Shown here piece after piece: positions 48,138 through 61,530 of a DNA stretch of 64,000 bases. Origin of the DNA: Tilletia caries. Its lineage: Eukaryota; Basidiomycota; Exobasidiomycetes; Tilletiales; Tilletiaceae. The number at the start of each line of letters is the position of its first letter. Positions within the stretch are counted from its first letter, which is position 1. A program made the position numbers and the translations under genes. The stretch lies in the NCBI GenBank assembly GCA_032718865.1, contig JALUTQ010000033.1, positions 434,001 through 498,000 on the forward strand, written 5' to 3'. The notes under the pieces are model-generated. The model was given only the letters and a program-made list of their open reading frames with translations. It was not told where the DNA came from and searched no databases.

Positions 48138-49640
48138 GGTGGATGAACGGAGCGGAGGGAAGGCGTGGTCGGAGGGAGGAGAGGGTGGTGGTGGCGAGGG
48201 AGAAGTGAGAACGGAAAGGGGAGGGATGCGCCGAGATGGCAGATGCAAAAGAGGGAGCGGGTGATTCGATCCAGAGCGCAGAGACAGATGGTGCAGGTGC
48301 AAACTGTTGTAGGCTTGTAGGCGGCTACTCGTATATCCACCCCAACATACACCCTGCGTGCAGCGTGATGCGTCTTACGTCTACAGCAAGCAACGACACG
48401 AGGTGGAGGTTTGATCAGTTGTTGTCTTTAATTTCACGGCTCCAGTGTAGGACTCATCAGACTGGATCTAAAAATCGAAGCTGGGGTAAGGAGGTCAGAC
48501 CCGGCCTGAGCCCAAAGACCTTAGAAGTTGGGAAGGCTCAGCGCTATGGACTACATACTGGGTTCGTGCCCTTCCCCACCTTCATCACACACTCCCGTGT
48601 TACATGAAAGAGGCACAGCTGTGAAAGACCAGTCAGTGAGTAGGAGGTGGTCGGGGTCTCCGGTCCTGGTCACCGGTCACCAGTTACCACGGCTATGTTC
48701 AGAAAGTCCAGTGTGCCTACCCGTGCGATCATAATTGACGGACCGAGCCGTTGTTGGAGGGGGAAAATCTGGCCTGCGACCTGGACGTAGCCTCAGTGCC
48801 TCAGCGCTACAAGCCTGCAACGTCCCTCACCGCTGCATCTTCCATCTTGGCCGCTTATATATAGGTCGTGGGTCTTGACAATCCCCAAAAATACAGCTGA
48901 CCCAGAATGCGAGACCCTCGTCAGCACACAAAAATAGGTCTCAAAAATCGCTTCTATACCCCTCGGGTCTTGCCTTGCTCCTTGCATAAGTTGCACTTGC
49001 ACAAGCTCCGCTATACGGCATGTGAAATATGCACTGCTTTTGTCCTCAGGCCTCAGCGCTCAGCGTCTCAGGCCTCAGGCCTCAGCCCTCAGGCCTTCAG
49101 GCCCGTGGCCACTATACTCGATCTGGTGCCGCTCTTACGCTGGAAGTTCCCCACATCAATCAATCGATCGACAAAATTACGATTTCAAACGTTTCAGATT
49201 TCTGCTTTCAAACACCGAGCGCTCCAGCTCCGAAAATACTCCATCGTCAGCTCACCTGCCTGCTGCCTGCGCTCAATATAGCTCAGTACATAGACAGTAT
49301 GTAGTAGTTAGTGCTCTCAGCGCTCAGCGCTCAGATTATATAATATCTCTCTGGCAACAAGATCCTGATCTCTTTCCTTTATATCACATGTCATCTAGCA
49401 TCCGATATATGTATCTTTAATGCCTTGCTCTATGTTGTCTTTCGCGTGCTGCTTGGGCGCAAGCTTATTATGGTCAATATGATTGCTCTGGGACATGCAG
49501 CATGCTGTGTGGGCGTGAGAAAAAATGATTATTGCGCCTTCCGACATATACATACGTATGTAGAATCTCTTTGGACCCCCTCCCGCCTCCCGCCATCTCG
49601 TTGAGCTCGGATCTCTGGGGATGTCTGTATGCTAACCTCC
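48138..49640. other. 1.5-kb intergenic region upstream of Tag1-like copy 2
   Basis: Promoter flank followed by repeat-rich sequence: CTCAGGC/CTCAGCG words in tandem at 49046-49110 and GCTCAGCGCTCAG at 49316-49335. AT-rich from 49160 to 49560. No gene recognised. Confidence 0.45.
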
Positions 49641-50074
49641 CCAGCTACCTCTCAAAAAAACTAGGGTGCAACACCGTGTCGCGAAAATCGGCTGGGGGGG
49701 CCAGCCCCCCCAGACCCCCCAACCTAACTCTTCACTAAGTTATCTCAACATATTCCCTAAGTTTTCTAACGGGTGCTCACGCACCCACTAACCCTAACTG
49801 TACTCGCTACGCGCTAACCCAGCGACCAAGTTCTCTAACCCAGCGACGGTGGGCAGAAAAAGAATGAATGAAAAAGAGTGGGAATCGATCCGACGACCTG
49901 CGCAGATTTGGCCTGCATATCAGACCGCTGAACTATAGTGGCGGTTTGGTGATGACAACCTTTCTGCTCTGCCTTTATGATCACAAAGATTGGAGCTCGC
50001 GCGAAAGAAAGAAAGATCAATCAATGATCAAGATCATGATCATCGTCACCCTAGTTTTTTTGAGAGGGAGCTGG
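49641..50074. mobile_element. 434-bp MITE with 28-bp TIRs
   Basis: Left end CCAGCTACCTCTCAAAAAAA then CTAGGGTG. The right end in reverse complement is CCAGCTCCCTCTCAAAAAAA then CTAGGGTG, a single mismatch over 28 bp. Internal sequence has C and G homopolymers near 49690-49720, GGGTGCTCACGCACCC hairpin-forming sequence near 49770, and a tRNA-like segment on the minus strand. Flanking target duplication not clear. No coding capacity. Confidence 0.75.
49877..49943 (-). ncRNA. tRNA-like sequence (pol III box A/box B), probably a tRNA relic
   Basis: On the minus strand TAGTTCAGCGG fits a box A (D-arm) and GGATCGATTCC a box B (T-arm) at tRNA spacing, followed by a T run. The T-stem has a central mismatch, the acceptor strands do not pair, and position 33 of the best anticodon loop is not T. 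A functional tRNA is therefore unlikely; a tRNA-derived pol III promoter inside the MITE is more plausible. Confidence 0.4.
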
Positions 50075-50765
50075 ATCCTTCCTGTATGCTGGTCCGTCGG
50101 TGCCGAAGAAGCCGCAACATCTATGTTACGTCGCGGTGCAAGTTACCACTGACGGAAGGGGCTAAGGGGCCAGTGCGCAAGGCTACAGGACGAACGAGGG
50201 AACGACCGACTTCCGTTGCTCTCCGCTTCGGGGTCACGAGTGCAACCACTACATTATCAAGTTCGAGCTCAGGCGCTCAGGCACGAGGTCGCAAGCAACG
50301 ATCTTGAACAGGACGGTGTGCTGGTGGGCATGAGACATGCTGCCCTGTGCCACGTCTGTTCGCCTTCCATTCATTCACCATCCCCTTTTGCCTCCTCTTT
50401 GTCCTTACCTTGTCTCGCTCCTCCCTTTCATCATCAATGAAGTAGACCACGCTTTGATCCCGCTCTCAGTTCCTCCTTTCCTCCTTCTGCTTGTGTGATT
50501 GTGGTGGTCGTGGAGTAAACGGTCTAGCTACAAATAAACCTGGAAACGCCTCCCTCTGTCTAGAGACAGAAAGACATGGCAACTATGAGGCTCTGTCCCC
50601 TATCAAAGACGAGGCTGTATCTAACAACAACCACCTACTGGCCTAACCACCTCCATTGCTCCAATCAATACACTCCATCCCTCTTGCTTTGCTTTGCCTG
50701 CTCCGTTCCCTCGTCTTACTCTCTCATACTTCTCGTGTAGTCCAAGTTCTCGACCACAACGGAAC
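50075..50765. promoter_or_regulatory. intergenic and promoter region of the SDR gene
   Basis: The 3' half is pyrimidine-rich (50355-50480, 50650-50760), typical of fungal promoters and 5' leaders. No gene recognised. Confidence 0.4.
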
Positions 50766-51611
50766 ATGACCCTCCTCGAGCCCGTCGTCTTCATCACGGG
50801 TGGTGCCGGTCACATCGGTCGCGCCATCGCAAAGGAATGGATCGCGCGACACGCTCGGGCCATCGTGCTCACCGACCTCGATCAGCAAGCACTGGACGGG
50901 GCCGTGGCCGAGCTGGCAGAGGCCGCCAAGGTTGCCTCAAGCTCGTCTCCGACCCAAATCAAGGGAATCAAGGCTGACGCTTCCGTCTGGTCGGAAATCA
51001 ACAACGCCCTCGAGCAGACCGTCGCCGAGCTCGGCTCGGTCGAGTATGTCTTCGCCAACGCCGGAGCTGTGAAGTCGGCCTCCGTTGACCTTTCCGTGCC
51101 CCAGGAGCCCGGTGCGGACTGGTACAGCCTGTTCGACAGTCACTTCAAGACGACACTCAACACCATCCACGCTGCGATTCCACGCCTGGCCAAGTCTGAT
51201 GCCGCCGACAAACTCCTCATCGTCACCTCCTCCGCCTCGTCCTTCAGTCGATTCTCATACAACCCGCCGTACGGCATCGCCAAGACGGCCATCAACCAGA
51301 TTGTCCTGAATTACAGGGACCTTCTCCCCGCCGGCGTTCGCATGACCGCCTTCGCACCCAACTGGGTCCTCACGCCACAGATTGCCCCTTTGGCACCCTT
51401 GCTCGCCGGTCCGAAAACAATCGAAGAGACGATCGCCGCCATGATGACGCATGTCGATGACCATGAGGCAAACGGCATCGTTACGGTACACGAGCCTGAT
51501 GGCCGTCTCCACAACGTCGAGCCGTACTACGTGAACCGATCGGACTGCTCCATCAAGATGGCTCAGGAGATTCAACAGTTCCAGCTGCGGGCACAGAAGC
51601 AGCAGCAATAG
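50766..51611 (+). CDS. short-chain dehydrogenase/reductase
   Basis: Single exon, 281 aa from ATG at 50766; the frame is open upstream but has no earlier ATG. Classical SDR signature: cofactor-binding TGGAGHIG at residues 11-18, acidic residue after strand 2 (LTDLD, suggesting NAD preference), FANAG with Asn98, the catalytic Ser in VTSSASSF, and Tyr169-x-x-x-Lys173 in PPYGIAKTA. All catalytic residues are intact. The C-terminus (VTVHEPDGRLHNVEPYYVNR) is unusual for the superfamily and may bind substrate. Substrate cannot be told. No metabolic gene cluster around it. Confidence 0.85.
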   Translation: MTLLEPVVFITGGAGHIGRAIAKEWIARHARAIVLTDLDQQALDGAVAELAEAAKVASSSSPTQIKGIKADASVWSEINNALEQTVAELGSVEYVFANAGAVKSASVDLSVPQEPGADWYSLFDSHFKTTLNTIHAAIPRLAKSDAADKLLIVTSSASSFSRFSYNPPYGIAKTAINQIVLNYRDLLPAGVRMTAFAPNWVLTPQIAPLAPLLAGPKTIEETIAAMMTHVDDHEANGIVTVHEPDGRLHNVEPYYVNRSDCSIKMAQEIQQFQLRAQKQQQ

Positions 51612-52241
51612 TGGTCAAGACAGGCTCCTCGGCTTTGCGTTCGGGGTGGAGGAGGAGCAGAACGAAATGTACACGATGCGCAACCTACAGAGCGTGAACA
51701 CACGAAGAGACGTGGAAGAACGACCTCGCCTTTGCGAGCTCATCATATTCGACATCCTTCGCTTCATTTAACACCTAGGACATCACAAGAACTGCCTTCA
51801 CGAAGTGCCTCTTCCGGCCCTTCCTTTTCTACAGAGCTCACTTTCTGACTTTCTGACAACGAGCACCCATACTCGTACATACAGGGTTAGTGCACTGCGC
51901 TTCGATGTTATCCAAAACTTCCTTCCCTTGACCTTGTTTGCTCTGGACAGAACTCAGTGAATGAATGAATCGTGCAGTAGTGAGGAATGAATCCTGACCT
52001 TTTCAGAGTTTAAGGGTTGCAAGGTTGTTGAGAATGCATTGGTGCACCACAAAGCGGAGCGCTCCTTCGTGAGGCCTGAGGCCTGACGACGGCGTGGCAA
52101 CAGAGGAGGTAAAGTGCGTGATCTGCACGACTCCTTGTCCGAGGGTCCATCAGCCCGGTTGTCTGTTGACCTGCCATGTGAAGTGCAACAGAAACGCCAG
52201 AACGTCGTGGAGTGTGGACAGGCACAGCACTCCGTTCCGTT
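51612..52241. other. 630-bp convergent intergenic region
   Basis: Between the stop codons of the SDR gene and PIK1. Contains GAGGCCTGAGGCCTGA near 52072-52087, one of the dispersed CTCAGGC-type words. No gene recognised. Confidence 0.4.
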
Positions 52242-56468
<4,227 letters not shown>

Positions 56469-56606
56469 ATCTCACTCATTCATTGGACCCCCCGCGCTGG
56501 CTCACACGTGACTCTGCTACCCACGTGCTTAAAGGACACGTCGGTGCAATCAGCCACTCTTCCTCCCCTTCCCCTCACCACACCTATCCTCATTGAATAC
56601 CAGGAA
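56469..56606. promoter_or_regulatory. 138-bp divergent promoter with two CACGTG E-boxes
   Basis: CACGTG occurs at 56505-56510 and 56522-56527, 17 bp apart, between the starts of PIK1 (-) and the JmjC gene (+). CACGTG is the core site of fungal bHLH factors (Cbf1, Pho4 type). Regulation is inferred only. Confidence 0.55.
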
Positions 56607-57958
56607 ATGCCAGTCATCCCACCAGACGACCTCGACGAAAGCATCCTCAGATTCGCAGTACACGCACGCGAACTCACCGGCATCCCACTCCGCCCCCACC
56701 AGCCATCATGGCCTCCCCAACTGGCCCACCCCCCCAGCCCACTCGCCTTCGCCCGCATCCTCTCCGCCCATACACCACTCATCATCAATAACGCTCTCCA
56801 AGATCGGAATCGACTCTGGAACGAATGGAGCTCGAACGAGTATCTCACGCGTCGGATGGGCACGGAACAGACTTTTGCCGTCGCCCTTACTCCCAATGGA
56901 AGAGCGGATGACCTTGTCTCGAAGGATGAAGGGGAGGGAGAGAACGTCGTCTTTGCGCTCCCGCATGAACAGCAAATGAACTTCCCACAGCTCCTCGACG
57001 CCCTCCACCAAACTTCAACCTCGGCTCCCATCGCCTACCTCCAATCTCAAAATTCAAATCTGACCACTCTCGCCGATGAAGACAAAGGAGGGGCAGGCCC
57101 CTTCCGTCCCCTGCTCGATGATCTTCTCCATTCTTCATCACCCTCATCGCCAAAGTCCAAGCCTTACCCGGAATGGGCAGCAGAGGCCATCGGGAAGGAG
57201 CCGGAGGCCACCAATATCTGGATTGGAACTAGCAAGAGCAGGAGTAGTATGCATCGGTCAGTACCCCTCTCACATCCACTCCTCATATCATCGATGGCAC
57301 TTCTTTCAAACACCTTCCTGTGATTCACACAGGGACCACTACGAGAATCTCTTCCTCGTCGTCCGCGGAACCAAGACCTTCACCGTCCTGCCCCCGACAG
57401 AAGGCCACTTCCTCAGCGCAGAAGGTGAAGGGTAACCCCCCCGTTCTCCATCCTCTTACACTCCTCAGCTCACTCTCTACTTGCCCCATCACAGACACTT
57501 TTTACCCACTCTGCCAATGGACACCAGATCACTCTCTCTCCTCCTCCTCGGAATCTAGGCCTCCTCTAAAACTAGAACCCCTCCCAAACCTCCCCCCAAC
57601 ACCCTGGATCCCCATCGACCCCCTCCCTCCCTCTCCCTCCAACACCCGCCCACCCGCACCACCCCAAGCCCAAACCCGGTACACAAAATTCCTCACCCGC
57701 CTCTCCCCGCTCCCCATCCAAGTACACGCAGGCCAGATGCTGTATCTGCCCGCAGGCTGGTACCACGCCGTCGAGCAGGTCGAAGACATCGACGATTCTC
57801 CTCCCGAGCACGACGGAGGAGGACGGCCGGGGATCTGTCTGGGGGTGAATTGGTGGTGGGAGGCTGACGTCGGCGATCGCTGGGCATGGCTGGGCCTCGT
57901 TAGAGAGCTCAATCGACGTGCCAAGGGGGTGTTTGAGCAGGATGAGGAGATGGTCTGA
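56607..57958 (+). CDS. JmjC-domain hydroxylase, JMJD7 type
   Basis: Model: exons 56607-57256, 57333-57424 and 57495-57958; 401 aa; introns GTCAGT...ACAG (76 bp) and GTGAAG...ACAG (70 bp). The first join restores NIWIGTSKSRSSMHRDHYEN, with the iron-binding His216-x-Asp218 pair. The distal iron ligand is His338 in LYLPAGWYHAVEQV, and a WWWEAD block follows as in JMJD7. The N-terminal half has the family's PLxFxR and QxNxL-like segments (AYLQSQNSNL). Known JMJD7 activity is 2-oxoglutarate-dependent lysyl hydroxylation of DRG GTPases; the fungal substrate is inferred. The insert between 57530 and 57670 is Pro/Ser-rich. Divergent from PIK1. Confidence 0.83.
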
Positions 57959-58774
57959 TCTATAGGGGACGCTCGGCTCAAGGACGGAATGCGGGAGCGG
58001 ACGGCCGAGTCGCATGGTTGTCCCCCTGCTTCGCTGGAGGTCAGAACAGCTCGGACATACTGTAAGTATGGTAGGGCGTGGTTCGGACTTTGCGTCGTTG
58101 ACCGAACTCTCCACAGCGAATCTGAACCTGCACCTTACCTTCCCTCCTCCGACCTCAAGCACATCAACAGCTTTTCAGAGAGGCTTCATAACGAGGGCCC
58201 ACTACAGCACACGTTGGAAGGAAGGCCCGGTCAAGGGGCTCGCAATCGACTCTCTCCAGTCTCACATGGGCGCAGTGGTCACGTTGGCGGGACGTTTCTC
58301 CTGGCGAGGCATGGCGACGCAGGGGATGGAATTTACAGATGCAAGATTCATTGCCACTATCTATCACCGACCTAATTGCCAAACCCCAGCGATGCTGGTG
58401 GCATCAGATACAGAACCCGCTCGCCCGTGCCTCGTTGAGTGCTCGATGTGGACACATCTCTATACTTACCTCGCCTCCGTTCACAGCACCGTGTTTCAGT
58501 TCGTTAACACCTTCGTTCTCTTCCCACGTCCCTTCTGCAAGTTCTTCCGGTCTTCTATAACCTCCACACATACTTACATTCGCAGGCTCAATCGCGGTCG
58601 TTCCCTCAGGCTCCATAACTCTCGGCGACGTTTCGTGGACGCGATGAAGCTCTCAGAACATGTGGCTGTGAATTTCGCCCCTTTCAAGTGCCTCCTTGGA
58701 TATCCCTCCTCAGATCGGTGGGTCGGTCCGTCCCCTTGATCGACCGAGCCAAACACCCATCGGACTCCAAAAGA
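57959..58774. other. 816-bp convergent region with one unexplained 241-codon ORF
   Basis: Between convergent genes. An ATG-initiated ORF runs 58014-58739 (+), with no recognised motif; it overlaps the probable 3' UTRs of both neighbours. Nothing else seen. Confidence 0.3.
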
Positions 58775-59587
58775 TCACGATGGTGGTACCTCCAGAACGA
58801 TAACATCCCTCTCCATCTTCCCCCCTCCCTCTCCTCCATGTTCCCCTCCACCCATCTTGTTCACCAGACGCAACACAAGCTCCACACTGTCATCCACCGT
58901 CCGGAGTCGATCCGACGAGGAGGTGCTCCCGCAAGCCGGTCCGGTAACGAGCGCACCGAAGCGAACGCGCGGGATGGGCGGGTGCGGCAGGTTCGGGCCC
59001 AGGACGGGTTCCGGGAGGAGACGGCTGTAGGAGTGGAGGAATTCTAGCGAGGCCGTCGTCGCTGAGAGAGAGGGAACTTCGCAGGTCAGCACATGGATAC
59101 AGGCCAAAGAAGGAAAAGAGGGGGGAGGGGACGTTACCTGCGCTATAAAACGGTGACAGCGTCGATCGACCCGTCCCGCCCGAAGAAGGGAGCGTAACAA
59201 GGACGAAGTACTTCCCCCCCAACCAACTTTCATCCTCGCCAGCCCCCCTATCCCCATCAACAGCCCGCCCTCCGCCTGCACGCCCACATCCCCTCCCGAA
59301 GACCCAGCACCAGCACCAGCACCAGCACCAGCACCAGCACCAGCACCATCCCCAACAGCCCAAGCCAGCTGTACAAGTTCCTCGTACACCTCCGCGAGCG
59401 CCCCGTCGTCGTTGTCGTCATCCACAAGGACGAGGGCCTGTGGGCTCCACGAGAGAAGCAACGTGCGGGCGAGGGCGCGTGCGAGTGGGGAGGTTGCGTT
59501 TGTGATGAGGACGACGGCGGAAGAGGTGGAGCTGGAGCTGGGGCTGGAGATAGGGTTAGGGACGGCGGGAGCTGGTTTGAGGGACAT
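58775..59587 (-). CDS. degenerate SDR-like Rossmann-fold protein
   Basis: Single ORF, 270 aa from ATG at 59587. VVLITNATSPLARALARTLL followed by an acidic LVLVDDD strand resembles an SDR cofactor site with the glycines replaced. Near the end, ATTASLEFLHSYSRLL and RVRFGALVTGPA align by position with the helix after YxxxK and the strand before PG in SDRs, but the Tyr and Lys are missing. A (Gly-Ala)n run encoded by CACCAG repeats (59307-59350) interrupts the middle. An apparent intron (GTAACG...CTCAG within 59070-59150) was tested and would introduce a stop, so the unspliced frame is kept. Probably non-catalytic or a decaying gene. Confidence 0.45.
   Translation of the reverse strand: MSLKPAPAVPNPISSPSSSSTSSAVVLITNATSPLARALARTLLLSWSPQALVLVDDDNDDGALAEVYEELVQLAWAVGDGAGAGAGAGAGAGAGSSGGDVGVQAEGGLLMGIGGLARMKVGWGGSTSSLLRSLLRAGRVDRRCHRFIAQVTSPPPSFPSLACIHVLTCEVPSLSATTASLEFLHSYSRLLPEPVLGPNLPHPPIPRVRFGALVTGPACGSTSSSDRLRTVDDSVELVLRLVNKMGGGEHGGEGGGKMERDVIVLEVPPS
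59307..59350 (+). repeat. hexanucleotide repeat (CACCAG)n
   Basis: Seven or more tandem CACCAG units inside the SDR-like ORF. Confidence 0.92.
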
Positions 59588-60064
59588 GATTCGTAGCTCT
59601 GAGGGTTGCAGATGGGGAGTGGGAGTAGAGCAATGGGATCAGAGTGTGTGAGGACTGTGGAGGGAAGGTAAGGAGAGGAAAAAGAGATGCCTGTCCAGTT
59701 TCGTTGCGCTGCGCATGCAAGTTCCGGCTGAAAAAGGGTTGGGGGGAAACGATGAGCTTCGTACGTCTGCATGCATGGGGAGGGGCCACAGATGAGTCAT
59801 GAGACGCAGCAGATTCTCCTCATCTCGAAATCCATCAAGGCGAGCACTTGTCCTACCTGCTCCCACCCTGTCCCGACCGATACATCTTGCATTGTCGAAG
59901 CCGCCCCTTCCAGGAAATGGTCCCGGGGATCAAGCACCGTCGGCACGAAAGTCCCTCGACCTCAAGCGCCGACCTGAAATCCAGTCTCTCTCCGCACCGT
60001 GCCCGTTGGCAAACGAAGTTGAATCTATAGTGTGTTCCTTGCAAACGATAAGCATAGGGAAGAA
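59588..60064. other. intergenic, 3' flank of deoxyhypusine synthase
   Basis: Upstream of the SDR-like gene and downstream of the deoxyhypusine synthase stop. No gene recognised. Confidence 0.4.
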
Positions 60065-61283
60065 CTACCGTGCCTGCTCCTTCGCCGCTCTTTGTGCTTC
60101 CCAATGGAATTTCCCATAGGTCGCTGCGACGAGCAGAGGGAAGACCAGTGTCGCATCTGCGCAGACCTGCGTGGGTTGGGCAGCAAGAGGCGGTCAGCCA
60201 GCGAAAAAGGGAGGGATTGCAGGAAAGAGACCAACGCACCTTGACAGCCTGAGCATCCGCCCGAATCTTGCCCCAACTAACAGCCTCATCCGGCCTAGCC
60301 CCCGCATCACTCCCATCAAACTCCTGCCCCGTATTCACATAAACCGCCCAATCCGCCCCATTCCTAAACAACATCGCATTTGCAATCTGATGCTTGCACA
60401 CACCCCCACCCAGAATAATCATCCCCGCCTTGGCCGCTTTGACAGACAAGTCGTTGATCCGCCGGATGTCACGCACGAGGTCGATGGTGAGGTTGGGCGT
60501 CTTGTAGGAGTGGAAGTAGAGCATGTCGCCGAGGGAGCCGTCTGTCAGTGCGGGGCAGAAGACGGGGATGTCGTTCTTGCTGGCCCAGTACAGCACCGAG
60601 CGTTCGTCGTCGATCTCCCGGCCCAGACGCTCGATGACGGTGGAGGGCGACCAGACATGTGCGACGTCGTCCCCCTGCTCCGCGCGCATCTTGTCGAGAA
60701 TCGGTATCACCCAGTCTTCGAACTTGCAGTAGTTGTCGTTGGGCACGATGAGGTTCCCGATCCGGTTCAGGCCCTGTTCGCGTAAGGAGGCTCCGGGCAG
60801 GTGGAAGTCGCCTACATAGGTCGGGCCGAGACATTTGATGAGGTCCTCCTCGATCCCACCGGCGGTGGTGACGAGCGCGGAGACGTACTTGTGTTTGACG
60901 AGGAAGAGGATGACTTCGCGCAGGCCGGAGGAGATGAGGTTGGAGGTGTATCCGAGGAAGACGGTCGCCTTGCGCTGCGCTCTGTATTCCGGCTGGTTCT
61001 CCTCCTCGGACAGATCTGCGTCTGGCTCGAGTGGTTCTTGGGCGAGGGTCCAGTTGCGCATGTGGTTGATGATGTCGACTGCTTTGGAGAGCGCGGTTGC
61101 TTGGAATCCGATGGTCCCGTATGCCTGTAGCAACGAGTCCAGTGTCTGTGGGTCGTCGAAGCACGGGCCCTGGACCTGCGGTGTGGATTCTGGGAGCGAG
61201 ACGGAGGGAGCGAAGACGGCAGCCTGCGCGGCGCTGCTCACCCCGGCGTTGTTCGACATCGACGACGACGATCCTTCTGCCAT
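60065..61283 (-). CDS. DYS1: deoxyhypusine synthase
   Basis: Model: complement of 60240-61283 and 60065-60166; 381 aa; intron GTGCGT...CGCAG, 73 bp, phase 0. Family motifs run through the protein: [88 protein letters not shown], and [20 protein letters not shown] followed by WGK339, the lysine that forms the enzyme-imine intermediate. The second exon supplies [20 protein letters not shown]. It transfers the aminobutyl group of spermidine to a lysine of eIF5A. Length fits the family (yeast 387 aa). Downstream gene of PEX6 on the same strand. Confidence 0.95.
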
Positions 61284-61530
61284 GGCTGATGTTCAAGCTT
61301 GTCCTGCGAGCCAAGGGTACGAGGATCTCAGTCAGTCAGTCAGTCAGTCGGTGGACGCCCCCGATCTTCTCAAATTTCTGGCGATCACGTGCCGCACTCT
61401 CGGATATCGCGGCATCCTCCCTCCCAACCATCTCGCCATGCCCGCACTGGCCAGAAGGTACGACTATTCCCTATTCATTCTGTCTTTTTTGGATTTATTA
61501 CTCCGCCTTGTATTTGTATAGTACATATAC
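61284..61530. promoter_or_regulatory. 247-bp spacer: PEX6 3' end and DYS1 promoter
   Basis: Contains a CAGT tetranucleotide run (about 61330-61352). Both neighbours are on the minus strand. Confidence 0.45.

Noticed and set aside
49877..49943. A functional tRNA gene
   Set aside because: Acceptor strands do not pair, the T-stem is mismatched and the anticodon loop lacks U33.
59070..59150. An intron (GTAACG to CTCAG) in the SDR-like gene
   Set aside because: Removing it shifts the frame and brings an immediate stop, whereas the unspliced frame continues into plausible sequence.
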